Shown here in pieces: positions 44,333 through 57,070 of a DNA stretch of 64,000 nt. This DNA is from Bog-756 sp963725275 (GTDB taxonomy: Bacteria; Actinomycetota; Acidimicrobiia; Acidimicrobiales; RAAP-2). The stretch is from assembly GCA_963725275.1 (NCBI GenBank), contig CAVRXS010000007.1, positions 496,001 to 560,000 on the forward strand, written 5' to 3'. How positions within the stretch are numbered: the first letter of the stretch is position 1; each line of letters begins with the position of its first letter. Below the pieces are notes generated by a model. It made no database searches. It saw nothing but the letters and a program-made list of their open reading frames with translations, and was not told the DNA's origin. The translations under genes and the position numbers were made by a program.

Positions 44333-45514
44333 ATGGGCGACCAGGCTGTCCCCGCCGGCCGACAACCGGAGCGCCTCCCCGAGGAGGTCAGACCCAACAT
44401 GCTCCGGCTGCAGCAGGCCCTGCCCGATCGGTACGCATCGGCCGGGCCCGACGACCTGTCCACCTGGATCCGCGACGCCAAGGCGGCGCTCGGCTCCCGG
44501 CTGATCATCCTCGGGCACCACTACCAGCGGGACGAGGTGATGGCCTGGGCCGACGCCAGAGGCGACTCCTTCGGCCTCTCCCGGATCGCCGCCACCCAGA
44601 GCGAGGCCCAGTACGTGGTCTTCTGCGGGGTCCATTTCATGGCGGAGTCGGCCGACATCCTGACCGCCGACGACCAGCAGGTCCTCCTGCCTGATCTCAA
44701 TGCGGGCTGCTCGATGGCCGACATGGCAGACATCGACTCGGTGGAGGACGCCTGGGAGACCCTGACAGCGGTCACCGACATCGACCGGGTGGTGCCGGTC
44801 ACCTACATGAACTCCTCCGCGGCGCTCAAGGCGTTCGTCGGCCGCCACGGGGGCGTGGTCTGTACGTCCTCCAACGCCCGGGCCGTCCTGCGGTGGGCGC
44901 TCGGTGCCGGCGACACGGGACCCGGTCAGGGCGATCAGGTGCTGTTCTTTCCCGACCAGCACCTCGGACGGAACACCGGCTACGACCTCGGCTACATCGA
45001 GGAGGACATGGCCGTGTGGAACCCGCGCCTCGACAGCGGTGGGCTGGACGACGGGACCCTCAAGACCGCGACGCTGCTGCTCTGGAAGGGCCACTGCTCG
45101 GTACACCAGAGATTCCGCCCGCAGCATGTCTCCGAGTTCCGCGCGGCGCACCCGGACGGCATCGTCGTCGTGCACCCCGAATGCGCCCACGACGTGGTCG
45201 AGGTGGCCGACCAGGTCGGCTCGACCGACTACATCATCCGGGCGGTGGACGAGGCGCCGACGGGATCGGTGCTCGGGATCGGAACCGAGATCCACCTGGT
45301 GCACCGTCTCGACGCCGAGAACCCGGACAAGACGGTGGTCTCCCTCGATCCCCTGGTGTGCCCGTGCTCCACCATGTTCCGGATCGACGCCGCCCATCTG
45401 GCCTGGGTCCTCGAGGGCCTGGTCGACGGAGAGGTCCGCAACCGGATCACCGTCGACGAGGAGACGGCCGTCTGGGCGCGGGTGGCGCTGGAGCGCATGC
45501 TGGCCACCGTCTGA
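44333..45514 (+). CDS. nadA: quinolinate synthase
   Basis: 393 residues from ATG 44333; ATG 44399 (after GAGGAGG) is a second possible start, losing 22 residues. The 4Fe-4S ligands are the Cys in NAGCSMADMAD, in WKGHCSVHQRF and in DPLVCPCSTMF. LGHHYQRDEV opens the first domain. It makes quinolinate from iminoaspartate and dihydroxyacetone phosphate for NAD synthesis. nadB and nadC are not in the window. A -10-like TACACT (44267-44272) lies upstream. Confidence 0.95.
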   Translation: MGDQAVPAGRQPERLPEEVRPNMLRLQQALPDRYASAGPDDLSTWIRDAKAALGSRLIILGHHYQRDEVMAWADARGDSFGLSRIAATQSEAQYVVFCGVHFMAESADILTADDQQVLLPDLNAGCSMADMADIDSVEDAWETLTAVTDIDRVVPVTYMNSSAALKAFVGRHGGVVCTSSNARAVLRWALGAGDTGPGQGDQVLFFPDQHLGRNTGYDLGYIEEDMAVWNPRLDSGGLDDGTLKTATLLLWKGHCSVHQRFRPQHVSEFRAAHPDGIVVVHPECAHDVVEVADQVGSTDYIIRAVDEAPTGSVLGIGTEIHLVHRLDAENPDKTVVSLDPLVCPCSTMFRIDAAHLAWVLEGLVDGEVRNRITVDEETAVWARVALERMLATV

Positions 45515-45538
45515 ACCCGGCTCGCACCGGGTCAGGAG

Positions 45539-48712
<3,174 letters not shown>

Positions 48713-48771
48713 GGCGGTGAGGATACCGGTGCCCGGACGGGCCTCTCGCGGTCGGTCGGCGCCCCGACCGG

Positions 48772-50916
48772 TCAGCCGGCGCTGGGCACCTCGACGTCGG
48801 CGGTGTCCCCGGTCAGCATGGCCGAACCGTCCACCGGGTCCCTCGCCAGCAGCGCCCGCAGCTCGGCGGCCTCGTCACGGATCAGGGCCGCCTCCTCGAA
48901 GCGGAGCTCCTCGGCAGCCGTCGTCATCTCGATCTCGAGCCGGTGGATGAGGCGGGAGAGCTCGTCCGCGTCGGGGCCGAGCGCACTGACCATCCCTGCG
49001 GCCGAGGCCCGCGGATCGGCGGAGACGCGCTGACCGCCCCTCCCCCGTCTGCCGGTTCTACCCCGTCCCCTGCTGCCCGGGGCCCCACCGGGCAGGGCGC
49101 CCCCGTCGGCGAAGGACTCGCCCCGCACCCGCTCCAGGATGTCGGTGACCGCCTTGGTGATGGACTGGGGATCGATCCCGTGGGCCTGGTTGTAGGCGAC
49201 CTGGCGCGCCCGGCGTCGTTCGGTTTCGCCGATGGCGTTCTTCATCGAGTCGGTGAGCGTGTCGGCGTACATGACCACCCGGCCGTGCACGTTGCGGGCC
49301 GCCCGGCCCATGGTCTGGATGAGCGAGGAGGCCGAACGGAGGAACCCCTCCTTGTCGGCGTCGAGGATGGCCACGAGGGCCACCTCCGGCAGGTCGAGGC
49401 CCTCCCGGAGCAGGTTGATGCCGACCAGGACGTCGAAGAGCCCGAGCCGGAACTCACGGAGGAGCTCGACCCGGGCCATGGTGTCCACGTCGGAGTGCAG
49501 GTACTGCACCCGGACCCCCTGCTCCGCGAGATAGTCGGTGAGGTCCTCGGCCATCTTCTTGGTCAGCGTCGTCACCAGGACCCGGTAGCCGGCAGCCACG
49601 GTGGCATCGATGCGCTCGCGCAGGTCGTCGATCTGGCCGGTGGTCGGCCGGATGTCCACTTCGGGATCCACGAGGCCGGTCGGTCGGATGACCTGCTCGA
49701 CGACGTTGGCGCTGTGCTCGAACTCCCACGGCCCCGGGGTCGCCGACAACAGGATCGTCTGTCCGGTCCGTTCGAGGAACTCCTCGAACCGCAGCGGTCG
49801 GTTGTCCACCGCCGAGGGGAGGCGGAACCCGTGGTCGACCAGGGTTTCCTTGCGCGATCGGTCACCCACGAACTGACCGCGCAGCTGGGGGACGGCCACA
49901 TGGCTTTCGTCGAGGACCACCAGGAAGTCCTTGGGGAAGAAGTCCAGCAGGGTGTACGGCGCCTCGCCGGGTGCCCGACCGTCGAGGTGGCGGCTGTAGT
50001 TTTCGATGCCGCTGCACACCCCCGTCTCGGCCAGCATCTCGAGGTCGTACTCGGTGCGCATCCGGAGCCGCTGCGCCTCGAGCAGCTTGCCCTCCGACTG
50101 CAGCTCTGCGAGGCGCGCCCGGAGCTCGTCCTCGATGCCGAGGACGGCCGTCCGCAGCCGCTCCTCGCCGGCCCCGTAGTGGGTGTTGGCGAAGACGACC
50201 AGGTCCTCGAGGTCGTCGCCGATCTCGCCGGTCAGCACGTCGAACGGGCGGATCCGCTCCACCGTGTCCCCGAAGAACTCGATCCGGACCGCGCGGCTCT
50301 CGTATGCGGGGTGGATCTCGACGGTGTCCCCGTGGGCCCGGAACTGGCCGCGCTGGAGCGTCACATCGTTCCGCGAGTACTGGAGGTCCACCAGGCGCCG
50401 CAACAGGTCCCGCTGTTCGTGGACGTCCCCGGGTCGCAGTGCGACGATCCGGTCGCGGTACTCGTCGGGCGAGCCGAGACCGTAGATGCAGGAGACCGAG
50501 GCGACCACGATGGTGTCCGGCCGCAGGAGCAGCGACGAGGTCGAGGCGTGGCGGAGGCGGTCGATCTCGTCGTTGATCGACGAGTCCTTTTCGATGTAGG
50601 TGTCCGAGGAGGGGACGTACGCCTCGGGCTGGTAGTAGTCGTAGTAGGAGACGAAGTACTCGACCCGGTTGCGGGGGAAGAAGTCCTTGAGCTCGGCGGC
50701 CAGCTGGGCGGCCAGCGACTTGTTCGGTTCGATGATGAGCGTCGGACGCTGGGCGGCCTCGATGGTCCAGGCGATGGTCGCCGTCTTGCCGGACCCGGTG
50801 ATCCCGAGCAGGGTCTGATAGTGGTCACCCCGTTCGAGACCCTCGACCAGCCCGGCGATGGCCTCGGGTTGGTCCCCGGCCGGCCGGAACGGGGAAACGA
50901 CCTCGAAGCGCGGCAT
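48772..50916 (-). CDS. uvrB: excinuclease ABC subunit B
   Basis: 714 residues from ATG 50916. Walker A GITGSGKTATIAW, the DNA-clamping beta-hairpin YYDYYQPEAYVPSSDTYIEK, helicase motif VVLDESHVAV, SAT motif ILLSATPGPWE and GRAARN (motif VI). The C-terminal UVR domain is LIHRLEIEMTTAAEELRF. A 40-residue Gly/Arg-rich linker (GGAPGSRGRGRTGRRGRGGQ) precedes it and is longer than usual. UvrB verifies damage with UvrA and recruits UvrC. It is downstream of coaE and upstream of uvrA. Confidence 0.97.
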   Translation of the reverse strand: MPRFEVVSPFRPAGDQPEAIAGLVEGLERGDHYQTLLGITGSGKTATIAWTIEAAQRPTLIIEPNKSLAAQLAAELKDFFPRNRVEYFVSYYDYYQPEAYVPSSDTYIEKDSSINDEIDRLRHASTSSLLLRPDTIVVASVSCIYGLGSPDEYRDRIVALRPGDVHEQRDLLRRLVDLQYSRNDVTLQRGQFRAHGDTVEIHPAYESRAVRIEFFGDTVERIRPFDVLTGEIGDDLEDLVVFANTHYGAGEERLRTAVLGIEDELRARLAELQSEGKLLEAQRLRMRTEYDLEMLAETGVCSGIENYSRHLDGRAPGEAPYTLLDFFPKDFLVVLDESHVAVPQLRGQFVGDRSRKETLVDHGFRLPSAVDNRPLRFEEFLERTGQTILLSATPGPWEFEHSANVVEQVIRPTGLVDPEVDIRPTTGQIDDLRERIDATVAAGYRVLVTTLTKKMAEDLTDYLAEQGVRVQYLHSDVDTMARVELLREFRLGLFDVLVGINLLREGLDLPEVALVAILDADKEGFLRSASSLIQTMGRAARNVHGRVVMYADTLTDSMKNAIGETERRRARQVAYNQAHGIDPQSITKAVTDILERVRGESFADGGALPGGAPGSRGRGRTGRRGRGGQRVSADPRASAAGMVSALGPDADELSRLIHRLEIEMTTAAEELRFEEAALIRDEAAELRALLARDPVDGSAMLTGDTADVEVPSAG

Positions 50917-50967
50917 GGAGTCGATCGTACCGGTCGGCTGTGACAGGGACGCCGGCCGAGGGACCGC

Positions 50968-51603
50968 TCAGCCGCCTGTCGGGCCGGCCGGGGCCGCGGA
51001 CCGGCGTCGCAGGGCCAGGAGCTCCTCCCACACCCGGTCGACCTCGCCTTCGAGGTGCCCCGGGTCCCCCGAATTGTCGACCACCAGGTCGGCACCCTCG
51101 AGACGGGAGGCGCGATCGGGTTGGGACGCCATCCGGGCCCGGGCGTCCTCCTCCGACATGCCCCGCCGGGCGACCAGCCGCTCGAGGGCGAGCTCGGTCG
51201 GGGCGTCGACCACGATGACCGCGGCCAACGAGAGCATCTCCTTGTGCACGGCCTTGAGCAGGGGGATGTCCATGACCACGATGCGGTCGCTGCCTGCGTA
51301 CGCGTCCTTCTGCTCGATCATGGCGACCCCGACGGCCGGATGCACGATGGCGTTGAGATCGGCCAGCTCCTCGGGGTGTCCGAAGACCAGCGCTGCGAGC
51401 GCCGGCCGATCGATCCGCCCCTCTGCGTCCAGGATCTGGCGGCCGAACCGTTCGACCAGCTGCTCGTGGGCGGGTGTGCCGGGTTCGACGACCTCGCGGG
51501 CGACCCGGTCCGCGTCGACCAGCGCCGCGCCGCGAGCCACCAGGAGACCGGCCACGGTCGACTTGCCGGCGCCGATGTTCCCGGTGAGGCCGACCGCGAG
51601 CAC
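50968..51603 (-). CDS. coaE: dephospho-CoA kinase
   Basis: 211 residues from GTG 51603. P-loop GLTGNIGAGKSTVAGLL. DADRVAREVVEPGTPAHEQL holds the family DxD-like residues, LVFGHPEELADLNAIVHP the middle, and VMDIPLL with the catalytic-type D and P follows. RRGMSEEDARARMASQ is the lid. It phosphorylates dephospho-CoA in the last step of CoA synthesis. It starts 8 bases after the methyltransferase stop and precedes uvrB by 51 bases, an order common in Actinomycetota. Confidence 0.95.
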   Translation of the reverse strand: MLAVGLTGNIGAGKSTVAGLLVARGAALVDADRVAREVVEPGTPAHEQLVERFGRQILDAEGRIDRPALAALVFGHPEELADLNAIVHPAVGVAMIEQKDAYAGSDRIVVMDIPLLKAVHKEMLSLAAVIVVDAPTELALERLVARRGMSEEDARARMASQPDRASRLEGADLVVDNSGDPGHLEGEVDRVWEELLALRRRSAAPAGPTGG

Positions 51604-51610
51604 GCGCCGT

Positions 51611-52375
51611 TCAGGCCGCCCGCCGCGGCCGGGAGGCCGTCGCGAACAGCACCATGGTGGTCGTGTCGAGCTCGTCGGTGACGAAGAAGTCGTCGGCCGT
51701 GATCCCGGTCGACCCGCCGGAGTCCCCGCGGGCCATGACCTTGTAGGCCAGCGGCAGCACCCGGGTGTAGATCCCCACGTACCAGCCGCGGGGGATCCGG
51801 TGCCGGAGATCGAGGACGTCGAGCGCCAGCACCTTGTTGGCGCGGACCCGCCGCGCGGCAAAGTCGGCCTTCACGTGCGGCACCGCGTCGAGACCCTGGA
51901 CCCGGACGTCGTGGAAGTGCCGGCCGAGGAGCTCACCGAGCTCGTCGGGATCGAACAGATGGACGTGGAACGGGTTCTCGAAGTCGGCCGGCGCGTTGGG
52001 CGTGAGGAAGAAGGCGGTGCCGCCGTCGGTCAACACGCGGGCCAGCTCCTGCACATGGCCTTCCGGGCGGTCGAAGTGCTCGATGAGGTGGGACGAGCAG
52101 GCCCAGGACATGGATCCTCCGGCCATGCCGAGCGCGAGGGCGTTCATCTGGCCCACCACGAGTCCCGAACCGGACCAGCGCCGGCGGGCTGATCCGACAG
52201 CGTCGGCGCTGTAGTCGACGCCGACCACCGACCGGTCCTCGGCCAGGAAGCGGGCGGACTCGAACCCCTGGCCGCAGCCCACGTCGAGCACGGTGCCCGA
52301 CCCGAGGCGTTCGATCACCGTCCGGTAGCCGGCGGCGTGCAGGGCGAGCAGCGAGTCGGGTGTCACTCCCTCCAA
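51611..52375 (-). CDS. class I SAM-dependent methyltransferase
   Basis: 254 residues if the TTG at 52375 is used; GTG 52366 is an alternative. Motif I VLDVGCGQGFESA, motif II SVVGVDYSADAVG, and the DxxxHxxEHF-like ACSSHLIEHFDRP show the SAM fold. The C-terminal third (FARRVRANKVLALDVLDLRH) is longer and may bind the acceptor. The substrate is unknown: a polysaccharide or glycolipid is possible because envelope genes start across the divergent promoter, but it is cotranscribed with coaE. Confidence 0.85.
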   Translation of the reverse strand: MEGVTPDSLLALHAAGYRTVIERLGSGTVLDVGCGQGFESARFLAEDRSVVGVDYSADAVGSARRRWSGSGLVVGQMNALALGMAGGSMSWACSSHLIEHFDRPEGHVQELARVLTDGGTAFFLTPNAPADFENPFHVHLFDPDELGELLGRHFHDVRVQGLDAVPHVKADFAARRVRANKVLALDVLDLRHRIPRGWYVGIYTRVLPLAYKVMARGDSGGSTGITADDFFVTDELDTTTMVLFATASRPRRAA

Positions 52376-52546
52376 GGGTCGTTCGCCGGTCAGGCGCCGG
52401 CCGGTCCGATCGCCGGCGGTCGCGCTCCGCTCATCTGGCGCCGCGCCCCTGGTCCTGGCTCATCTGGCTCATCTGGCTCCCGTCCGGGAGTCGGGCGCGC
52501 AGTGATGCCGTCCCGACCGTGCAGTTGTTTACACTACCGAGCACTC

Positions 52547-55500
52547 GTGCCGGACTCCGAACCCTCCTCCGTCGCGGCCGGCACCCGGTCCACCACCCCG
52601 AACCAGACCCTCATCGGCCGCCTGCGATCGCCGAGCAGGCTGCGGCGGTCGGTCGACTACCTGGTCCTGGCCGCGCTGGCCCTCGTGACCATGGTCACGG
52701 CACAGCCCGGGGTGGTCAGCGACGACACCAAGACCTATCTCTACCTCGACCCGGGCCGCTACATCCGCCAGGCGGTCTCCCTCTGGGACCCGAGCGTCGG
52801 ACTCGGGACGGTCACCCACGAGAACATCGGGTACCTGCTGCCGATGGGGCCCTTCTACTGGGTCCTGGCCGAGCTGCACGTCCCGCTCTGGATGGCCCAG
52901 CGGCTCTGGATGGCCTGCCTGCTCTACGCGGCAGGCGCCGGCGCGCTCTACCTCTGCCGGGTCGTGGGACTGTCCGGCGCCGGCCGGTACGTGGCCGCCC
53001 TCGGGTACATGTTCACCCCCTACGTGCTCCAGTACGCGGGCCGGATCTCGGTCATCCTCATGCCGTGGTCGGGGCTCCCGTGGATGCTGGCCTTCGTGAT
53101 CCTGGCCCTCCGCAAGGGCGGCTGGCGGTACCCGGCGCTCTTCGCCCTGGTGGTGGCCCTGGTCAGCGGCATCAACGCGAGCTCGATCCTCTACGTCGGC
53201 ATCGCGCCCGCGCTCTGGCTGCCCTACGCGGTCCTGGTGGCCAAGGAGGCCACGTGGCGAAAGGCCTGGGGTGTGGCGTGGAAGGTGGCCGGGCTCACCG
53301 CCCTCGTCTCGCTCTGGTGGGCGGTCGGGCTCCAGGTCGAGGCCGCCTACGGGGTCAACGTCCTCAAGTACACCGAGACGGTCCCGGCCACCAGCGCGGC
53401 CTCCCTGGCCTCGGAGATCCTGCGCGGCCTCGGCTACTGGTACTTCTACGGCACCGACCGGGTCGGGCCCTGGACCCAGAACTCGATCGCGTACACCCAG
53501 AACATCCGGCTCATCGCACTCAGCTTCACCGTGCCGGTGCTGGCCTTCCTGGCCGCGTTCATCGCCCGCTGGCGCTACCGGTCCTACTTCCTCCTGGTCA
53601 CCGTCGTCGGCATGGTCCTCGCCGTCGGCCCCAACCCCTACGCGCACACGTCGGGTGTCGGCGCGGCGATCAAGGCGTTCATGGTCGACACGACCGCGGG
53701 CCTGGCCCTGCGCTCGACCGACCGCGCCTCCCCGGTCGTCCTCCTCGGTCTGGCGATGTTCCTCGGCGCGGGGGTCAGCGCGCTCACCTTCAGGGTGCGG
53801 CGTACCGGCCTGCTCATCGGGGCCTTCGTCGTCGCAGCGGTCGCCGCGGCCACGACACCCCTGTGGACCGGGCAGATCGTGGCGGACGGGTTCACCCAGC
53901 CGGCGGTGCCCCCGCCGTACGTGCGCCAGGCAGCGGCCGCCCTCGACAAGTCCCATCCCGGGACCCGGGTCTACGCCCTGCCCGGCAACGACTTCGCCGC
54001 CTACCGGTGGGGCGACACCATCGACACCGTCTACCCGGGACTGATGACCCGGCCGTTCGTGACCCACGAGCAGCAGATCATGGGCTCCCTCCCGACGGCG
54101 GACGTCCTGGAGGCGACCGACGGTCCCCTCCAGGACGGGATCATGGACTGGAACACCCTCGCCCCGATGGCGTCGCTGATGAGCGCCGGTGACGTGCTCG
54201 TCCAGTACGACCAGGCATACGAACGCTACGACACGCCCGACCCGCAGTCGGTGGCCGAGCAGCTGGCGACGACCCCGCCGGGGCTCTCGGACCCCGTGTC
54301 CTACGGCACCCCGCGGCCCAACGTGCCCCTCCTTCCCCACGTCGACGAGGCGTACCTTGGCCTCCCCCCCAACGCGGGCTGGCCCTCGCCCCTCGTCTCG
54401 TACACCGTCGCCGACCCCCGGCCCATCGTCCGGGCCGAGTCGACGACCGATCCCCTCGTCGTGGACGGGGACGCGAGCGGCGTCGTCGCCGCCTCCTCGG
54501 CGGGCCTGCTGCGCGGGAACCCGACCATCCTCTACGCAGGGACCCTGGACACCCACGAGACCCTGCGGACCGAGACCCTGAGCAAGCCGGCGGACCTGGT
54601 GGTCACCGACACCAACCGCAAGCAGGGGTACCGCTGGAACTCGCTCAACGAGAACACCGGGTACACCGAGACCGCGGCCCAAGGACCCGACACCGCCGAT
54701 CCGAGCGACGCGCCGCTCGATCTGTTCCCGGGGGCGCCGGCCGACGCACACACCACGACCGTGTTCCACCGGATCTCCTCGGTGACCGCCTCCTCCTACG
54801 GATCCTCGATCACCTACCTTCCCGAGGACCGCCCGGCGGCCGCGCTCGACGGCAACACCCAGACGGCCTGGCTGACCGACTCCTTCGCACAGCAGGTCGG
54901 CCAGTGGTGGCAGGTGGTGCTCCTCCATCCGCACACGCTCGGCTCCCTCGTCCTCACCCAACCCCAGACAGGGCTCCCCGACCGGACGATCAGCGCGGTC
55001 ACCCTCACCTTCGACGGCGGCCATCCGGTGACCCTCCGCTTGGGCCCGGCGTCACTGACCCCGGTCGGGCAGGTCGTGAGCTTCCCGACCCGGACCTTCA
55101 CCACACTGCGCATCACGGTTGCCGCTGTGCACGTCTCCGACCCCTCCTCTCCGGTCGGCTCACGCAGTTCGGTGGGCTTCGCCGAAGTCGGCATCCCCGG
55201 CATCACCGCCGACGAGGTCGTCTCGATGCCGCAGGACCTGCTGCGTGCGACCGGAACCGCCTCGGCCCTCGACCGGCTCACCATGGTCATGACCCGGCTC
55301 CGCAGCTCTGGTGTCCCGCCACGCCGGGACACCGAGCCGTCGCTGGCCCGTGCCTTCTCGCTGCCGACCACGCGGACCTTCTCGCTGACCGGCCAGGCCC
55401 GGGTCTCACCGCTCATCCCCGATGACGAGATCGACCGGCTCGTCGGTCGCCCGGGCTCGGACTACACGGGGACCGTGGCCTACTCGGGTGGCCGCCTGCC

Positions 55501-57070
55501 CAACGACCTGCAGGCGGGAGCGGTCGCCACCATCGACGGCGATCCCAACACGATCTGGGAGCCCGGGTTCGGTCTCTCCCAGCAGGTCGGGCAATGGCTC
55601 GAGTACCGCCTGCGTGCGCCCGTCTCCTTCGACCACCTGGACCTGCAGATCGTGGCGGACGGCCTGCACTCGGTCCCGACCGAGCTGACCATCGCCACCG
55701 ACAGCGGCAGCGCCACCGTGCACCTGCCGTCGGTGGCCAACGGCCCGGTCGCCGGCGCGGTGGTCGACGTCCCGCTCTCCTTCCCCACGCTCGAGGGGCA
55801 GAACATCCGCGTCACGGTGGATGCGGTGGCCGCCGAGGACACCCTCGACTACTACTCCCAGACCCCCATCACCATGCCCATCGGGATCGCCAAGATCGGG
55901 ATTCCCGGCGTCTCGGCACCGCCTGCTCCCGCCACCATCCCGACCTCGTGCCGCGGTGACCTGCTCACGGTCGACGGCGCCCCACTCTGGGTGAGCGTGT
56001 CCGGGTCCACGCAGGACGCACTCGACCGTGACGCCCTGGCCGTTTCGCTCTGCGGTCCCGACGCCGGCGGGCTCACCCTCGGCACGGGGACCCACGTCAT
56101 CGCCTCGGCGCTCGGACAGGACACCGGGTTCGACATCGACCAGCTGGTCCTCGACTCGGCCCCCGGGGGCGGGGCGATGCCGCCGCTCTCCCCCACCCAG
56201 GTGCAGCCCCCTGCGGTTGCGCCGTCGCCCGCGGTCACCGTCGACAGTGCAACCGCCACCGCGCTCCGCCTCACGGTCACCGGCGTCGACACCGCACCCG
56301 GAGCGCAGCCGTTCGACCTCGTCCTGGGCGAGAGCCTCAACGTCGGCTGGCAGGCCCGGGTGCCCGGCGGACCCGGGCTCGGACACCCCGTCCTCATCGA
56401 CGCGTTCGCCAACGGCTGGCGCGTCGATCCGGCTGCGGTCGCCGGGTCCGTGCACGACGGGACCCTCGTGGTGGACCTCACCTGGCAGCCGCAGGCGCGG
56501 GTGGACGTCGCGCTGATCATCTCTGCGCTGGCGATCGTCGCATGCGTCATCCTGGTCCTCCTGCCGCGCCGGCGCCGCAGGGAGAAGCCGGACGAGGAAC
56601 TGCTCGCAGACGACGCCGACGCCCGCCCGACGCTGGCCGTTCCCTTCGGCAGCGAGGGCCCCCGGGCACCGGTCACGATCGCCGTGCCCGCCGCCCTCGT
56701 GACCGGGCTGGTGGTCGCGGCGATCGCCACGCCACTGGTCGGCGCGGTGGTGGGATCGGCCACGCTCCTGGTGCTCCTGGTGCCCCGCCTCCGGGCTGTC
56801 CTCGGACTGCTGGCCGTCGGCTGCATCGTGGCCGCCGGCGTGTACGTGACGGTCCACCAGGCGCAGTCCGCGGTCCCGGACAACGGGGCCTGGCCCCAGT
56901 CGTTCGGCGAGGCCAGCAAGTGGGCGTGGGCCGCGGTGGCCTTCCTGGGGGCGGAGGGTGCGGTGGACGTAGTGCTGCGGGCCCGCCGGCGCCGCGCGCT
57001 CAGCCCTGCCGGGCGAGGGCCTCTTCACCGAGCGCACCGAGTGCACCGCTGGCGGTCGCGTCCCAAGTGA
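52547..57070 (+). CDS. AftD-like alpha-(1->3)-arabinofuranosyltransferase (DUF3367, GT-C)
   Basis: About 1507 residues from GTG 52547 (ATG 52505 is an alternative; a -10-like TACACT at 52530-52535 favours the GTG). The N-terminal GT-C part has many membrane helices. PGVVSDDTKTYLYLDPGRYI near residue 55 carries the acidic pair expected in loop 1. Later come YVRQAAAALDK, then two discoidin/F5-8 type C-like modules (ALDGNTQTAWLTDS near 770, TIDGDPNTIWEPGFG near 1000) and a C-terminal membrane helix. In mycobacteria AftD adds branching arabinofuranose to arabinogalactan and LAM from decaprenyl-phospho-arabinose. Here the acceptor is unknown. Confidence 0.88.
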   Translation: MPDSEPSSVAAGTRSTTPNQTLIGRLRSPSRLRRSVDYLVLAALALVTMVTAQPGVVSDDTKTYLYLDPGRYIRQAVSLWDPSVGLGTVTHENIGYLLPMGPFYWVLAELHVPLWMAQRLWMACLLYAAGAGALYLCRVVGLSGAGRYVAALGYMFTPYVLQYAGRISVILMPWSGLPWMLAFVILALRKGGWRYPALFALVVALVSGINASSILYVGIAPALWLPYAVLVAKEATWRKAWGVAWKVAGLTALVSLWWAVGLQVEAAYGVNVLKYTETVPATSAASLASEILRGLGYWYFYGTDRVGPWTQNSIAYTQNIRLIALSFTVPVLAFLAAFIARWRYRSYFLLVTVVGMVLAVGPNPYAHTSGVGAAIKAFMVDTTAGLALRSTDRASPVVLLGLAMFLGAGVSALTFRVRRTGLLIGAFVVAAVAAATTPLWTGQIVADGFTQPAVPPPYVRQAAAALDKSHPGTRVYALPGNDFAAYRWGDTIDTVYPGLMTRPFVTHEQQIMGSLPTADVLEATDGPLQDGIMDWNTLAPMASLMSAGDVLVQYDQAYERYDTPDPQSVAEQLATTPPGLSDPVSYGTPRPNVPLLPHVDEAYLGLPPNAGWPSPLVSYTVADPRPIVRAESTTDPLVVDGDASGVVAASSAGLLRGNPTILYAGTLDTHETLRTETLSKPADLVVTDTNRKQGYRWNSLNENTGYTETAAQGPDTADPSDAPLDLFPGAPADAHTTTVFHRISSVTASSYGSSITYLPEDRPAAALDGNTQTAWLTDSFAQQVGQWWQVVLLHPHTLGSLVLTQPQTGLPDRTISAVTLTFDGGHPVTLRLGPASLTPVGQVVSFPTRTFTTLRITVAAVHVSDPSSPVGSRSSVGFAEVGIPGITADEVVSMPQDLLRATGTASALDRLTMVMTRLRSSGVPPRRDTEPSLARAFSLPTTRTFSLTGQARVSPLIPDDEIDRLVGRPGSDYTGTVAYSGGRLPNDLQAGAVATIDGDPNTIWEPGFGLSQQVGQWLEYRLRAPVSFDHLDLQIVADGLHSVPTELTIATDSGSATVHLPSVANGPVAGAVVDVPLSFPTLEGQNIRVTVDAVAAEDTLDYYSQTPITMPIGIAKIGIPGVSAPPAPATIPTSCRGDLLTVDGAPLWVSVSGSTQDALDRDALAVSLCGPDAGGLTLGTGTHVIASALGQDTGFDIDQLVLDSAPGGGAMPPLSPTQVQPPAVAPSPAVTVDSATATALRLTVTGVDTAPGAQPFDLVLGESLNVGWQARVPGGPGLGHPVLIDAFANGWRVDPAAVAGSVHDGTLVVDLTWQPQARVDVALIISALAIVACVILVLLPRRRRREKPDEELLADDADARPTLAVPFGSEGPRAPVTIAVPAALVTGLVVAAIATPLVGAVVGSATLLVLLVPRLRAVLGLLAVGCIVAAGVYVTVHQAQSAVPDNGAWPQSFGEASKWAWAAVAFLGAEGAVDVVLRARRRRALSPAGRGPLHRAHRVHRWRSRPK

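Noticed and set aside
52505..52546. ATG 52505 as start of the AftD-like gene
   Set aside because: The extra 14 residues have no signal or homology pattern, and a -10-like box lies inside them; not excluded.
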